Assembly: GCA_964507445.1 (NCBI GenBank)
Contig: CAZDQF010000005.1
Coordinates: 1 to 64,000 of the forward strand
Source: GCA-2683135 sp964507445
GTDB taxonomy: Bacteria; Planctomycetota; GCA-002687715
Direction of reading: 5' to 3'
DNA length: 64,000 nucleotides
A program made the translations under genes and the position numbers. The notes below the pieces were generated by a model, which was not told the DNA's origin, made no database searches, and saw only the letters and a list, made by a program, of their open reading frames with translations. Of the stretch, positions 42,653-52,300 are shown one piece after another (the stretch's first letter is position 1; every line of letters starts with the position of its first letter).

Positions 42653-42884
42653 TATACTGCTGTGCATCGAGATCACACCGGGGCCCCGGCAACGGGAGCT
42701 CTGGCACGTGGCAAAGGGAACTACGGGGAAGGAGTCCGAGACAGGTTCTGGCGTGGCTCGCGAGCCGACGCGCACCACTGGGGGGTGGACGCAGCGACAG
42801 CCGCGAGCGCAGGAGACTTCGGTCACCCGCGTCAGGTCATGACTCGGTCCGAGCGCCGCGCCGAAAGGTGCGGCGCTTTTTTTT
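42653..42884 (+). ncRNA. Candidate small RNA or structured leader with strong terminator
   Basis: A 431-bp gap separates the GH and kinase genes. AT-rich DNA at 42620-42660 ends in a good -10 box, TATACT (42653-42658). From about 42665 a GC-rich, non-coding stretch leads to a textbook terminator ending at 42884, giving a transcript of roughly 220 nt. Predicted folds include the nested hairpin 42749-42777 (TGG-CGT-GGCTC with its complements) and a possible long-range closing stem joining CGAG..TCA (42668-) to TCA..CTCG (42838-). The layout recalls 6S-like RNAs, but I found no diagnostic consensus. A riboswitch or attenuator for the kinase gene is an alternative. Confidence 0.4.
42852..42884 (+). 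terminator. Strong Rho-independent terminator with GAAA tetraloop
   Basis: AGCGCCGCGCC (42852-42862) pairs with GGTGCGGCGCT (42867-42877, one G-T pair) around a GAAA loop, followed by a run of eight T (42877-42884). It is the strongest terminator in the window. It lies about 300 bp after the GH stop and 100 bp before the kinase start. Confidence 0.9.
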
Positions 42885-42898
42885 GGGGGTGGTCTTTC

Positions 42899-42928
42899 TT
42901 GATCTGGGCCGAAACCAGCCGAGACAAT
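42899..42928 (+). promoter_or_regulatory. Candidate promoter of TPR kinase gene
   Basis: TTGATC (42899-42904) and GACAAT (42923-42928) are 18 bp apart. Transcription near 42935 gives a leader of about 50 nt. A perfect tandem 10-bp duplication containing AGGAG (42961-42980) lies just before the ATG. Confidence 0.4.
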
Positions 42929-42984
42929 CGAAGCAAGCGCAGGCCGTTGGCCCGCACGTACCGGCAGGAGCCGGCAGGAGAAGC

Positions 42985-45735
42985 ATGAGCAGCCAGGGTT
43001 TCACATCGCAGGACGCCAAGGTCGATCAGGTCGATGGTCCGGCCTGGCACCCAACGCTGCCTGCCCGCCTCGGCCGCTACCGGATCCTCAAGAAGCTGGG
43101 CGGCGGCGGCATGGGGGTCGTCCTCCTCGCCCGCGACGATCAGCTGGACAGGGACGTGGCCATCAAGGTGGTCCGCCCGGATCAGGCGCTCCTGGATGAA
43201 CCTCATCCTCGATTTCAGCGAGAGATCGACGCCGTCGCCCGGCTCCATCACCACGGGATCGCACCCATCCACGACGCGGGGTTCGACGCCGGGCTCTCCT
43301 GGTACGCCATGGAGTGGATCCCGGGGTGCACCCTGTCGGAGCTCGTGAAGGAACTGGGGGCGAGTGACCCCAGGACACTGACCGGTCTCGACGCCCATCG
43401 AGCCGTGGCCCAGCTCTCCGCAACCAAGCACCCTCCCGTGGTCCCGCAGGCGGAGCCGAACGAGCTCTTCGACGGCACATGGGCCACGTTCGCGTTCCGC
43501 GTCACCGAGCGCATCGCCGGCACCCTCGATCACGCCCACGCTCAGGGCACGCTTCATCGGGACGTGAAGCCATCCAACGTCATGATCACGCCCGACGGAC
43601 GGGTCTTCCTGATCGACTTCGGGCTCGCCATTCACGAAGAGCAGGAGACCATCACTCACACCGGCGTAGCGGTCGGATCGCTGCCTTACATGGCGCCCGA
43701 ACAACTCCAGGGTCTGACCTCAGCCCTGGACGGGAGGACGGATATCTACGCCCTCGGGGTGACCCTCTATGAGCTCGCCACCCTTCGACAACCGTTCCGT
43801 TCGTCCAATGACGAGGCGACCCGCCGACGCATCATCCATCAGGACATCCCGCGAGCGCGTGTCCTGAACCCGGACCTCAGCTGGGATCAGGAGACGGTCA
43901 TCAGCGTGGCCATGGACCCGGTTCCCAGCCGCCGCTACCGGTCGACCGCCGCAATGGCCTCGGATCTCGCCAACGTCTGCGCCGGCCGGGCCGTGAACGC
44001 GCGACGGGCGGCCGCTCACGTCCGGTTGTCCCGCTGGATACGGATGCACCCCACCGCCACGACGGGTGTAGGCCTGGGCCTCATGACCATCGCAGCCCTG
44101 ACCTGGGGCCTCGTGCGTGCCAAGGAAGACGCTGACAGGATCTCCCGTGCCCTGACCGCCGCAGACAGCGCCCGGGTCGCCGCAGACAGCAGCCGCCTGC
44201 AGATGACGGAGCTCATCTCGAGCGAGTTTGAGTTCCTCAACTCAGGCGACACGGACGGCCGCATCGTGGACCTCGAGGGGATCTACGAGAGCCGGCGCCG
44301 GCGACTGGCGAGCCTCGAGCTGTCCCCGGCCGAGACCGCCTTCTATCGTTACAACCTGGCCCGCATCGCCAACAGGCTCTCCCGCCATCGGGACGCTCGT
44401 GACGACGACGCGACGGCGCTGGCGATCTACCGCGAGCTCTTCGACGGCGATCACGAGATGATCGCGACCTCCCTCGACAAGCTGGCCAACGACTATCAGT
44501 TCCTCGATGACATCGACGCGGCGGAGGCCCTGTGTGAGGAGTCCCTCGCCATGCGCGCCAGGATGCACGGGGAGGACTCTCTCCCCTACGCTCGGAGCCT
44601 CTCCACCCGAGCCGGGATTCAACGCCGGCGCGGCGACATCGATCAGGCACATCGGACCTACCAGAGCGTCCTGAAGGTGTATGAACGAGAGCTGGAAGCG
44701 GCGTCGTCATCCCGCCATCCCTTGAGCGATGCGCTGCTCATGAGCCTCAGAGAATCCGCAGGTGAGATCCACCACGGACTTGGGATAACGCTGCTCAGGT
44801 CTTCTGATCCTCGGGGCGCCCGGGAGCACTTCGAAGCAGCTCTGGCGCACTTCGCCAGGTCCCGGGGTGTCCCGGTGGATCAGGCTTCCTGTCAGTATCA
44901 TCTGGCTATCTGCGCCCGCGTCACGGGCGAACTCGACGCGGCCCGCGAGCACCTCGAACAAGCGGCGGAGATCCAACAACGATACCTCGGACCGGATGAC
45001 ATCCTGGCCCACCAGATTTGCAGTGAACGCGGCCACGTGGAGTGGGCTGCGGGACGACGCGAAGACTCCGTCACCTTCCTGATGGACGCGGTAGACGGGT
45101 TCTCCCGATCGGAGATCGAAGACCGGTCCAAGGCCCCCGCCACGCGCGTCGTCCTCGCGAGCTACCTCATGAAGATGAACCGTGACGCCGACGCCATCGC
45201 GCAGCTGGAGGCGGCGGAGACGGAGGCCGCAGCCGTCAACGACCCGCTCATCGCAGGCAGCGTCCAGTGGGCGCTCGCGGACATCGCCGAGAAGCTGGGA
45301 CGGGCCGAGGAGGCGATCCCGAGGAGACGGACCTACATCAAGGCTCACGAGCAGTCCCTCGGACGCGACCATGCCCGCGTCATCACCCTCAGGCTGGTTC
45401 AGTGCCGCACCCTCGCCCGGTCAGGAGCCACCCAGGACAGTCGCCGTTGCCTGGAGGGAATCCTGGAGTGGCTGGCAGATCGAGAAGGCGCGCAGGCCCG
45501 TCTCGTCACCCGCTCCCTGGGTCCCCTCTACCTGGCAGACCTCTTCGAAGCGCTGATCGAAGCTGACGACTCCGAGGGCGCCATCAAACTGGCGGTCGAG
45601 GTGGCGACCCAGCGCTTCCGCGTTGAACAGCCCAATCCGGATGAGCGCCTCGCCTACCTCAGCCGGCTGACCGACATCTTCACCGAAATGGGCGAGGCGC
45701 TGATCGCCCGCGAGATCCGCAAGCGCATGCAATGA
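42985..45735 (+). CDS. Transmembrane Ser/Thr kinase with TPR-like sensor region
   Basis: A 916-residue protein. The Hanks-type kinase domain (about residues 24-335) is intact: LGGGGMGVVLLARD, VAIKVV (Lys), HRDVKPSNVMI (catalytic Asp), LIDFGLAIHE and MAPEQLQG. A TM helix (TTGVGLGLMTIAALTWGLV) lies near 355. The remaining 540 residues are helical TPR-like repeats (for example YNLARIANRLSRHRDARDDD, SLDKLANDYQFLDDIDAAEALC), a common planctomycete architecture for protein-protein sensing outside or at the membrane. The ATG at 42985 has AGGAG 4 nt upstream; the frame is open into the terminator but no start there is sensible. No substrate gene is adjacent. Confidence 0.9.
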   Translation: MSSQGFTSQDAKVDQVDGPAWHPTLPARLGRYRILKKLGGGGMGVVLLARDDQLDRDVAIKVVRPDQALLDEPHPRFQREIDAVARLHHHGIAPIHDAGFDAGLSWYAMEWIPGCTLSELVKELGASDPRTLTGLDAHRAVAQLSATKHPPVVPQAEPNELFDGTWATFAFRVTERIAGTLDHAHAQGTLHRDVKPSNVMITPDGRVFLIDFGLAIHEEQETITHTGVAVGSLPYMAPEQLQGLTSALDGRTDIYALGVTLYELATLRQPFRSSNDEATRRRIIHQDIPRARVLNPDLSWDQETVISVAMDPVPSRRYRSTAAMASDLANVCAGRAVNARRAAAHVRLSRWIRMHPTATTGVGLGLMTIAALTWGLVRAKEDADRISRALTAADSARVAADSSRLQMTELISSEFEFLNSGDTDGRIVDLEGIYESRRRRLASLELSPAETAFYRYNLARIANRLSRHRDARDDDATALAIYRELFDGDHEMIATSLDKLANDYQFLDDIDAAEALCEESLAMRARMHGEDSLPYARSLSTRAGIQRRRGDIDQAHRTYQSVLKVYERELEAASSSRHPLSDALLMSLRESAGEIHHGLGITLLRSSDPRGAREHFEAALAHFARSRGVPVDQASCQYHLAICARVTGELDAAREHLEQAAEIQQRYLGPDDILAHQICSERGHVEWAAGRREDSVTFLMDAVDGFSRSEIEDRSKAPATRVVLASYLMKMNRDADAIAQLEAAETEAAAVNDPLIAGSVQWALADIAEKLGRAEEAIPRRRTYIKAHEQSLGRDHARVITLRLVQCRTLARSGATQDSRRCLEGILEWLADREGAQARLVTRSLGPLYLADLFEALIEADDSEGAIKLAVEVATQRFRVEQPNPDERLAYLSRLTDIFTEMGEALIAREIRKRMQ

Positions 45736-45754
45736 GCCCAGCCTCAGGGGCGCG

Positions 45755-46456
45755 TCACCGCAAGAGGAAGTCCATGCTCGCCCCCGGCTGGAACTCCTCC
45801 GGGTCCTGGCCGCGGCGGAACAGCCGCGCGCCACGCTCACCTTCCAGGCGGACCTCCTCCCCGACGACCCGCAACCACGCCCCCTCTCGCAACCCGACCA
45901 CGGGGGATTCGTTCATCTCGTGGTACTCACGGATGCGGTCCTCCCTGGTCTCTCCCTTGTGCCTGGAGTCCGGATCCGGGTCCAGGTAGTGCGGGTTCAA
46001 CTGAAAGGAGACCAGGCCCAGGGCGTCGAAGGTGGGGGGCTGCACGATGGGCATGTCGTTGGTGGTCATGATGGTCGTGCAGGCGACGTTCGAGCCGGCG
46101 CTGCTGCCCATGTAGGGCATACCCTCGGCGACCCGCCCCCGGATGGCCTCCACGACCCCCGTCTCATGGAGCCTGGTCAACAAGCGGAAGGTGTTCCCGC
46201 CGCCGATGAACATGGCCTCCGCCGTGCGCACCGCCTCCAGTGGTTCCTCGTGCTCATGGATACCCGAGACCCGCAGCTCCATGGCCTCCAGCCGCTCCCT
46301 GACGACCGTCGTGTAGCGATCCAGGTCGTGCAGCGCCCAGGGGACGAACAACACCGTGTCCACCCCGGCCATGGTCTCGCGGACGGCGTGTTCCACGTGG
46401 TCCATGTAGCCGTGACCATGAAAAGCCGAGCTGCTATTGAGGAGAAGGTTGCGCAT
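45755..46456 (-). CDS. pepE: Peptidase E (family S51 dipeptidase)
   Basis: A 233-residue class I glutamine-amidotransferase-fold serine peptidase. It has MRNLLLNSSSAFHGHGYMDH at the N-terminus, FIGGGNTFRLL near residue 85, MGSSAGSNVA (nucleophile Ser in the elbow) near 120 and FQLNPHYLDPD (catalytic His) near 155. Length matches the 229 of E. coli PepE, which cleaves Asp-X dipeptides in the cytoplasm. ATG 46456 lies 8 nt after TATGAT on the minus strand, so it is probably leaderless. It is divergent from the aminotransferase gene, with 19 bp between starts and overlapping -10 boxes. Confidence 0.93.
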   Translation of the reverse strand: MRNLLLNSSSAFHGHGYMDHVEHAVRETMAGVDTVLFVPWALHDLDRYTTVVRERLEAMELRVSGIHEHEEPLEAVRTAEAMFIGGGNTFRLLTRLHETGVVEAIRGRVAEGMPYMGSSAGSNVACTTIMTTNDMPIVQPPTFDALGLVSFQLNPHYLDPDPDSRHKGETREDRIREYHEMNESPVVGLREGAWLRVVGEEVRLEGERGARLFRRGQDPEEFQPGASMDFLLR

Positions 46457-46463
46457 GGCCCGG

Positions 46464-46470
46464 TATCATA
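46464..46470. promoter_or_regulatory. Palindromic bidirectional -10 box TATCATA
   Basis: Plus strand TATCAT (46464-46469) ends 6 nt before GTG 46476. Minus strand TATGAT (46470-46465) ends 8 nt before ATG 46456. One 7-bp TANNNTA element serves both directions. The flanking 14 bp CATGGCCCGGTATC are identical to those at 58906. Confidence 0.65.
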
Positions 46471-46475
46471 CGCCG

Positions 46476-47678
46476 GTGAACTCTGGAATATCACCGCCGC
46501 TGGCACAGCACTGGGGCCTCGATCCCGAGGTCATCTTCCTCAACCACGGCTCGTTCGGCGCCTGCCCCCGGCTCGTGCTCGACCGACAGTCCGAGCTGCG
46601 CGCGCAGCTCGAGCGCCAGCCGGTGGACTTCTTCGTCCGCCAGTACTACCCGCTGCTCGACGAAGCGCGGCATGGGTTGGCCACGTTCCTGTCCGCGGAC
46701 CCCGAGGGGCTGGCCTTCGTCCCCAACGCGACGACGGGCGTCAACAGCGTCCTGCGCTCTCTCCAGCTGGGGCCGGATGATTCCCTCCTCGTCTCGAACC
46801 ACGCCTACAACGCGTGCCGCAACGCGCTGGAGTTCGTCGCCGGGACGGCCGGAGCCAGCGTCGATGTGGTCGACATCCCGTTCCCCTCCGGCGGCGCCGA
46901 CGAGGTGGTGTCCGCCATCACCTCCCAGGTCACGGACCGCACGAGGCTCCTGCTCATCGATCACGTGACCAGCGCGACGGGGCTCGTGCTGCCGATCCAG
47001 CGCATCGTCAGGGAGCTGGAGCCGAGAGGTGTCCAGGTGTTGGTGGACGGAGCGCACGCGCCGGGCATGATCCCGCTGAGCCTCGACGAGCTGGGCGCCA
47101 CCTACTACACGGGTAACTGCCACAAGTGGATCTGCGCACCCAAGGGAGCCGCCTTCCTCTGGGTGTCGAGCCGGGCACGGGACGACGTCCGGCCGGCGAC
47201 CATCAGCCACGGCGCCAACATGCCGACGGACTCGAGGACGCGATTCCGCCATGAGTTCGACTGGATGGGGACCGATGATCCCACGGCTTACCTGTGCGTA
47301 CCGGACGCGCTTCGGGTGATGGAGGGGATGGTGGACGGCGGATGGAGCGCCGTCATGGATCGCAACCGCGACCTGGCCCTGGCGGCGCGGCGGATGCTCT
47401 CAGAACGGCTGGGGCTGGAGCTCCCCTGCCCTGACGACATGATCGGGTCCATCGCCGCCTTGTATCTGCCGGACGGCCCCCATCATCCACCCGCCCCCCT
47501 CTACGAGGACCCCCTCCAGAGAACCCTGTGGGACGAACACCGGATCGAGGTCCCCATCGGCCCCTTCCCGAGCGCGCCCCGGCGTCTCCTGCGGATCTCC
47601 GCCCAGCTGTACAACTGCATGGAGCACTACGAGCGACTCGCGGACGCCGTTCAGCGCGAACTTCAGACCGGCGACTGA
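46476..47678 (+). CDS. Class V PLP-dependent aminotransferase (isopenicillin N epimerase-like)
   Basis: A 400-residue fold-type I enzyme. FLNHGSFGACPRLV near residue 20, NATTGVNSVLRS (PLP phosphate), LLIDHVTSATGLVLP (PLP-ring Asp region), VDGAHAPGMIPL and TGNCHKWICAPKGAAFLWV, with the PLP-binding Lys in CHKW, are complete. This subgroup includes isopenicillin N epimerase-like proteins and hercynylcysteine sulfoxide lyase (EgtE); no ergothioneine or beta-lactam genes are near, so the substrate is unknown. GTG 46476 is chosen because it sits 6 nt after TATCAT and the family N-terminus begins there. Upstream TTG/ATG codons in frame overlap the promoter and the divergent gene. Its last 16 nt overlap the convergent nagZ. 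Confidence 0.85.
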   Translation: MNSGISPPLAQHWGLDPEVIFLNHGSFGACPRLVLDRQSELRAQLERQPVDFFVRQYYPLLDEARHGLATFLSADPEGLAFVPNATTGVNSVLRSLQLGPDDSLLVSNHAYNACRNALEFVAGTAGASVDVVDIPFPSGGADEVVSAITSQVTDRTRLLLIDHVTSATGLVLPIQRIVRELEPRGVQVLVDGAHAPGMIPLSLDELGATYYTGNCHKWICAPKGAAFLWVSSRARDDVRPATISHGANMPTDSRTRFRHEFDWMGTDDPTAYLCVPDALRVMEGMVDGGWSAVMDRNRDLALAARRMLSERLGLELPCPDDMIGSIAALYLPDGPHHPPAPLYEDPLQRTLWDEHRIEVPIGPFPSAPRRLLRISAQLYNCMEHYERLADAVQRELQTGD

Positions 47679-49171
47679 CCGTACGCCCGGGTAGCGCCGC
47701 GCAGGACTGACGCCAGCGCGGTCAGCTGCGACGGACGGAACCCGTAGGAGAAGACCACCGTAGCGGCCACGTCGGCCACAGCCACGGCGTCGAAGGGACT
47801 GCGGATGGCCGCCACGACGGCGTTCGGGTGCTCCTCCAGGCAACGCCTCGCGTATCGGGCCTGGGACGGGATGAACCGTGCGTTGGTGGTCGCGACGACG
47901 AGGGCGCGCCCGGCGGCGGCGGCCAGCACTTCGTCGACCTCGGCCTCCGTCGGCTCCGTGGAGAGCTTCATCACCTCGGTCTCGCCGAGGGCTTCCGCCA
48001 GGACCTCGCCGTCCTCTTCACCGCGCAGGGGGTCTTCCACCTGGGTCTCGCGACGCAGGGTCGGCAGGGCCAGCACGCAGGGACCGGCCAGGGGCAACGC
48101 GGCGCCATCCGATCGCGCGATCGTGACCGCACGGCCTGCGATGGCCGACGCGACCGTGGCTCCGTGTTCGGGATCAGGAGGCGCAGCGCTGTCATGGACT
48201 GGCAGGGATGCGAGGCGCTCGTGCACGCGATCCGCGTCTCCATACCAGGATGCGCCCTCGCTCAATCCGCCCCTGAGCAGCTCCGCCGCCCGGAGGTGAA
48301 GCCGCGCGTCGTGGGCGATGCACAGCACGTCGTGGCCGGCGGCGCACGCCCCCCGGACCACGTCGTCGAATCCGAAGTGGCGCTCCATGGCGCCCATCTC
48401 CAGATCATCAGAGACCACGACGCCGTCGAAGCCGAGTTCGTCACGGAGCAGGCCCTCCACCACGGGACGGGAGAGGGTCGCAGGGCGGTCCCGGTCCAGC
48501 CCTCCGAACACGACGTGGGAGGTCATGACCAGCGGCGCTCCGGCCAGCAAGCAGGCTCGGAACGGCAGCAGGTGCGGCTCCTGATCCCCGGGAGGTATCA
48601 CGGGGAGGTCCAGGTGAGCGTCGACGGTGGCGTCCCCCTTGCCGGGGAAGTGCTTCAACGTCGGCAACACGCCACCCCGCAGGGTGCCGCGCACCAGAGC
48701 CGCGCCCAACCGGGTGACCAGCTCCGGGGACGCTCCGAAGCTGCGGATCGTGACCCCCGGGTTGTCGTCTCGGGTGGCGAGATCCAGGACCGGCGCCAGG
48801 TTGACCCGGATTCCGAGGTCGAACAACTCCCGCGCGGAGGCCTCGCCCTGCTGCTCCGCCAGGTGCTCGCCCATGGACGGCTCCGGGAACGTCACCGCTC
48901 CGAGCGCCATGTTCCCCGGGAAGACCGTCAACTCACGATGAAAGCGGGTGACGAGCCCCCCCTCGTGATCCACCGAGATCACCAGGTCCTCCCCGAGGAG
49001 CTCGTGGAGTCCGGCGATCAACGCTCGCACGCCTGCGAGAGACTGGACGTTGCGCCGAAAGAGCACGACCCCGCCGGGCCGCACGGCCCGCAGCAGATCG
49101 CACGTGGAGTCGTCCAGATCGGGACCCGGGATCCCGATCCAGAGGCGACGGGTCGCCGGATCAGAAGTCAC
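47663..49171 (-). CDS. nagZ: Beta-N-acetylhexosaminidase (GH3, NagZ-like)
   Basis: A 502-residue cytoplasmic GH3 enzyme. The catalytic loop KHFPGKGDATVDAHLDLP carries the Asp-His dyad typical of NagZ, and VVVSDDLEMGAM holds the nucleophile Asp. The first 330 residues align with the E. coli enzyme (341 residues). The extra 170 residues form a second alpha/beta domain as in larger NagZ/NamZ-type proteins. It removes GlcNAc from anhydro-muropeptides in peptidoglycan recycling, consistent with murQ in this window. GTG 49171 is supported by CCAGGAG 7 nt upstream; TATTGC near 49238 (minus) is a weak -10 candidate. Confidence 0.9.
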   Translation of the reverse strand: MTSDPATRRLWIGIPGPDLDDSTCDLLRAVRPGGVVLFRRNVQSLAGVRALIAGLHELLGEDLVISVDHEGGLVTRFHRELTVFPGNMALGAVTFPEPSMGEHLAEQQGEASARELFDLGIRVNLAPVLDLATRDDNPGVTIRSFGASPELVTRLGAALVRGTLRGGVLPTLKHFPGKGDATVDAHLDLPVIPPGDQEPHLLPFRACLLAGAPLVMTSHVVFGGLDRDRPATLSRPVVEGLLRDELGFDGVVVSDDLEMGAMERHFGFDDVVRGACAAGHDVLCIAHDARLHLRAAELLRGGLSEGASWYGDADRVHERLASLPVHDSAAPPDPEHGATVASAIAGRAVTIARSDGAALPLAGPCVLALPTLRRETQVEDPLRGEEDGEVLAEALGETEVMKLSTEPTEAEVDEVLAAAAGRALVVATTNARFIPSQARYARRCLEEHPNAVVAAIRSPFDAVAVADVAATVVFSYGFRPSQLTALASVLRGATRAYGQSPV

Positions 49172-49322
49172 GCAGTTCTCCTGGTTGGACCGTGGTTTCT
49201 CGCATCTGCCGCTCCGCTCGGGTCACGGGACAGCAATAGCACATGGAGCGCCCCAACGGGAGGCCACCTGAGCAGCGTCACAAGCACCTCTACGCCGGGA
49301 TGAAGGCCCCCGTCTGCGCCGT

Positions 49323-49328
49323 TAGGAT
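49323..49328 (+). promoter_or_regulatory. -10 box TAGGAT for leaderless fusion gene
   Basis: TAGGAT ends 8 nt before ATG 49337. The intervening GACCCCCC cannot serve as a ribosome binding site. The 2679-codon fusion ORF is therefore predicted to be read from a leaderless mRNA. Confidence 0.6.
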
Positions 49329-49336
49329 GACCCCCC

Positions 49337-52300
49337 ATGCCGCGGTCGAACACCAAGGTCCTGATCGTTGGAGGCGGAGCTGCGGGGATCACCGCGGCCA
49401 TCGGCCTCGCCAAGCGAGACATCCCTGTGGTGGTGCTCGAGGGCGGCCTCTACGCCGGCGCCGAGAATTGGTCCGGCGCCGTCTACTTCTGTGAGAACCT
49501 CGTGCGGCCGGAGATTCTCGGAGAGGACGGCCTCGCCCAGACGCCCGTAGAGCGCCGCGTCGTCCAACGAGGCCTCCTCGCCTCCGACGGCGAGCTGGCC
49601 GTCGGCGCGTCCGTCAGATCCCCCGCCGCCTTCAACCACTGCTACACCGTGCTGCGCCCGGTGTTCGACCACGACCTGGCCGAGAAGGCGCGGATTCACG
49701 GAGCCGAGATCCTCACCGGCACCACCGCGTTGGCGCTCCTCAGGGATGGCGACCGGGTCCGCGGGGTGCTCACGGACCGGGGCCCCATCTACGCAGATGT
49801 GGTGTTCCTCGCGGAGGGAGACGCCTCCAATCTGGTGACGCGGGAGGGGCTCGAGACCAAGAACCCTGGGGAGTCCGGGATCGTACGTCCCGAGTTTCTC
49901 CAAGGCATCAAGGAGGTGCTGCAGCTACCGGAAGGAGAGATCGAGAGGCGCTTCGGGGTTCAAGAAGGAGAGGGGGCCTGCTTCGAGATCCTCCTGCGAA
50001 ATGGCACCGTGAAGGGCGCCACCGCGCCTCTCAACGCTGGCGCGTTCCTCTACACCAACCGCGACAGCCTGAGCATCGGTCTCGTCGCACCCCTGCACAA
50101 CCTCAAGCAGGTGGGCGTACGCCACAACCAGTTGATGGAGTGGCTCAAGGGGATGCCCGCGCTCGAGGGGCTGCTGGACGGAGCCCGCCCGGTCTCTTTC
50201 GGAGCCAAGCTGATCCGAGGCGGCGGCTTCAAGGAGATGCCCCGGCTGGCCCTGGACGGGTGCGCCGTAGGAGGAGCAGCCACGGGCATCGGCCTGGACT
50301 TCCCCTGCCCCAACTACACCGGCCCCGCCACCTTCATGGGGTGGGCGTTCTCGGAAGCGGTGGCCGACATTCTCGATGACGGCGGCGCGTTCACCCGCGA
50401 GGCCCTGGAGGCACGCTACGTCGAGACCGTGCAGTCCAGCTCGTACCTCACCGACGTGCACAGCCTGAAGGACTGGCCCGCCTTCGTCTCCGAAACCCGA
50501 CACTTCTTCGACACCCAGGTGGACGTCGCCACGGCCATGGCGGACGCCGCCACGAACCCCGAACGCTCCGGGCACCTGGCCGTCGCGCGCGCCGCCCTCG
50601 ACGCGACGTCCGGTCATCGCAAGGCGCTCATGGCCGAGCTCAATCGAGCCGGCGCCGCCCTCGGTTTGACCCGGGGACTCGGCAAGGACATCCTCCTCGC
50701 GGTCCCGTGGTGGGTCATCAACTGCGTCATCGGCTGGTTCCCTCGCAGGACCTCCACGGACGCAACCCTCGTCCCCCACCTGCTCCACGGCGCGGGCGTG
50801 ACCCGCGAGAGCGCACCCTGGCTGATCCGGTACGTCCGCTGGATCATGGCCCCGGGTCTGGCGGAAGCTCTCCACCACCTGTATCGCAACGACGGTGCCG
50901 CCCTCCCCGAGAAGCTCCGGGCCAGCCGTCGAGCCCTGCTCAACCGGATCTCCCTGGTTGATCTGGTGCTGGCACCGCTGCTCCTCCTGGTCCTGACGCT
51001 CCTCAACCTCGTGGCCAGGCGACGGGAGACGGACCGGCGGACGGCCCTCGATCAGGTCTCCCCGGAAGTGGATCACGACTCCAAGCTGGCGTGGCTCACC
51101 TACCGCAGCGACGAACACACTCACATCCGTTTCCACGCCGCCTACGACGAGCATGGACTGCCGGACGACGCCAGCTCCTCCCTCTTCAACGTGTGCCCCG
51201 CGTGGGTGTACAAGCAAGAGGACAGCCCCGCGGGGGACGGGTCCGTAGCGGTGCTCCACGAGAACTGCATCCGCTGCGAGACCTGCTGGCGGGCCGATGA
51301 TCGACGGGTGGACTGGGGACGCACGCGGGGTCAACGCTTGGTCTTCGAGTCCTACACCAGCGCCGACGCCTGGCTCAGGGAGTCCCGGGAGGCAGCGAAC
51401 CTGGCCCGCGCCGCGCGGGCAGGAACGGCTCAGCCCATCCCGCCCATCGTGGATCCGGATCCGGTCGCCCTCGACGCCGCCGATCGTGCGGACGCATCCG
51501 CAGCCGGCACGCGGATCAGCCGTCACCTTCGGAGCTTCCGCTCCCTGATGCGACACATGCCGTCGGTCCTCCTCGGGTCGGACCGCAAGCTCCTCGATGC
51601 TCTCGGCAGAGAGGTCATCCGAGGAGTGGAGGACCTCGGCGAAGCGCTGGGCCGACACGACGCCGCGGACCTGAAGTCCCGTCGCGACGCGCTGGCGGGC
51701 TGGGTGCGACTCGCCACCGACCACCTGGACACGGAGCGCTTCTTCCACTTCGAAGCGGATCTGGGCGTGCTGGAGAGCCACCACATGGTGGAGGTTCGTG
51801 CGCTCACGGGTGTAGGCCTGTCTCGGCCGCCGCGGCGCGCCAGCTTCGGCATGGGCGCTCGTCGCGCGGCGCTCCGCGCCCTCCTGGAGCAACGGTTGGA
51901 TCGCGACACCGTGGCCGCCTGTGAGGCCAGCATGCAACCGACGGACGACGCTCGCCGAGCCTTGCTGGATGTGGTCGCGGCGCTCTGCGACCCCGATTCC
52001 GGTGAACCCGTCGCCCCCGGATCCGTCGCCCGAGACGCCGCGTTGGAGGAGATGGCCCGTTTGTCACCCTCCCTGGCTGTGCTCACGGCCGGTCATCTTG
52101 CGGTCTGTGACCTGGTCCATCGAGCGGAGACCCCCGCCCGTCCCGTCCCCGCCCTGTCGGAGGTGCGCGACGATCTGCGCACCGGACGGGTCATCGGAGG
52201 CATCCTCCGCGGGGAGTTCTGGCTCAACGACGACGCCGTGTCCGGACAGAGCGAGGCCTGCCTCCTCGGGGGGCTGGGCGTGCTCGCCCTGCCCACGGGG

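Noticed and set aside
42700..42840. Cobalamin- or cyclic-di-GMP-type riboswitch
   Set aside because: Some short stretches (AAAGGGAA, GCAGGAGAC) resemble parts of the cobalamin consensus, but the GGTG box and CCCGC core are missing. The GEMM core is also absent.
49925..51937. 670-codon open frame on the minus strand opposite the giant fusion
   Set aside because: Shadow of a GC-rich gene: the plus strand carries clear ETF-QO motifs, while the minus translation is low-complexity without family motifs. The same reasoning removes minus-strand frames at 2357-3538, 11675-13216, 25018-26655, 33506-35032, 36420-37862 and 53762-55999.
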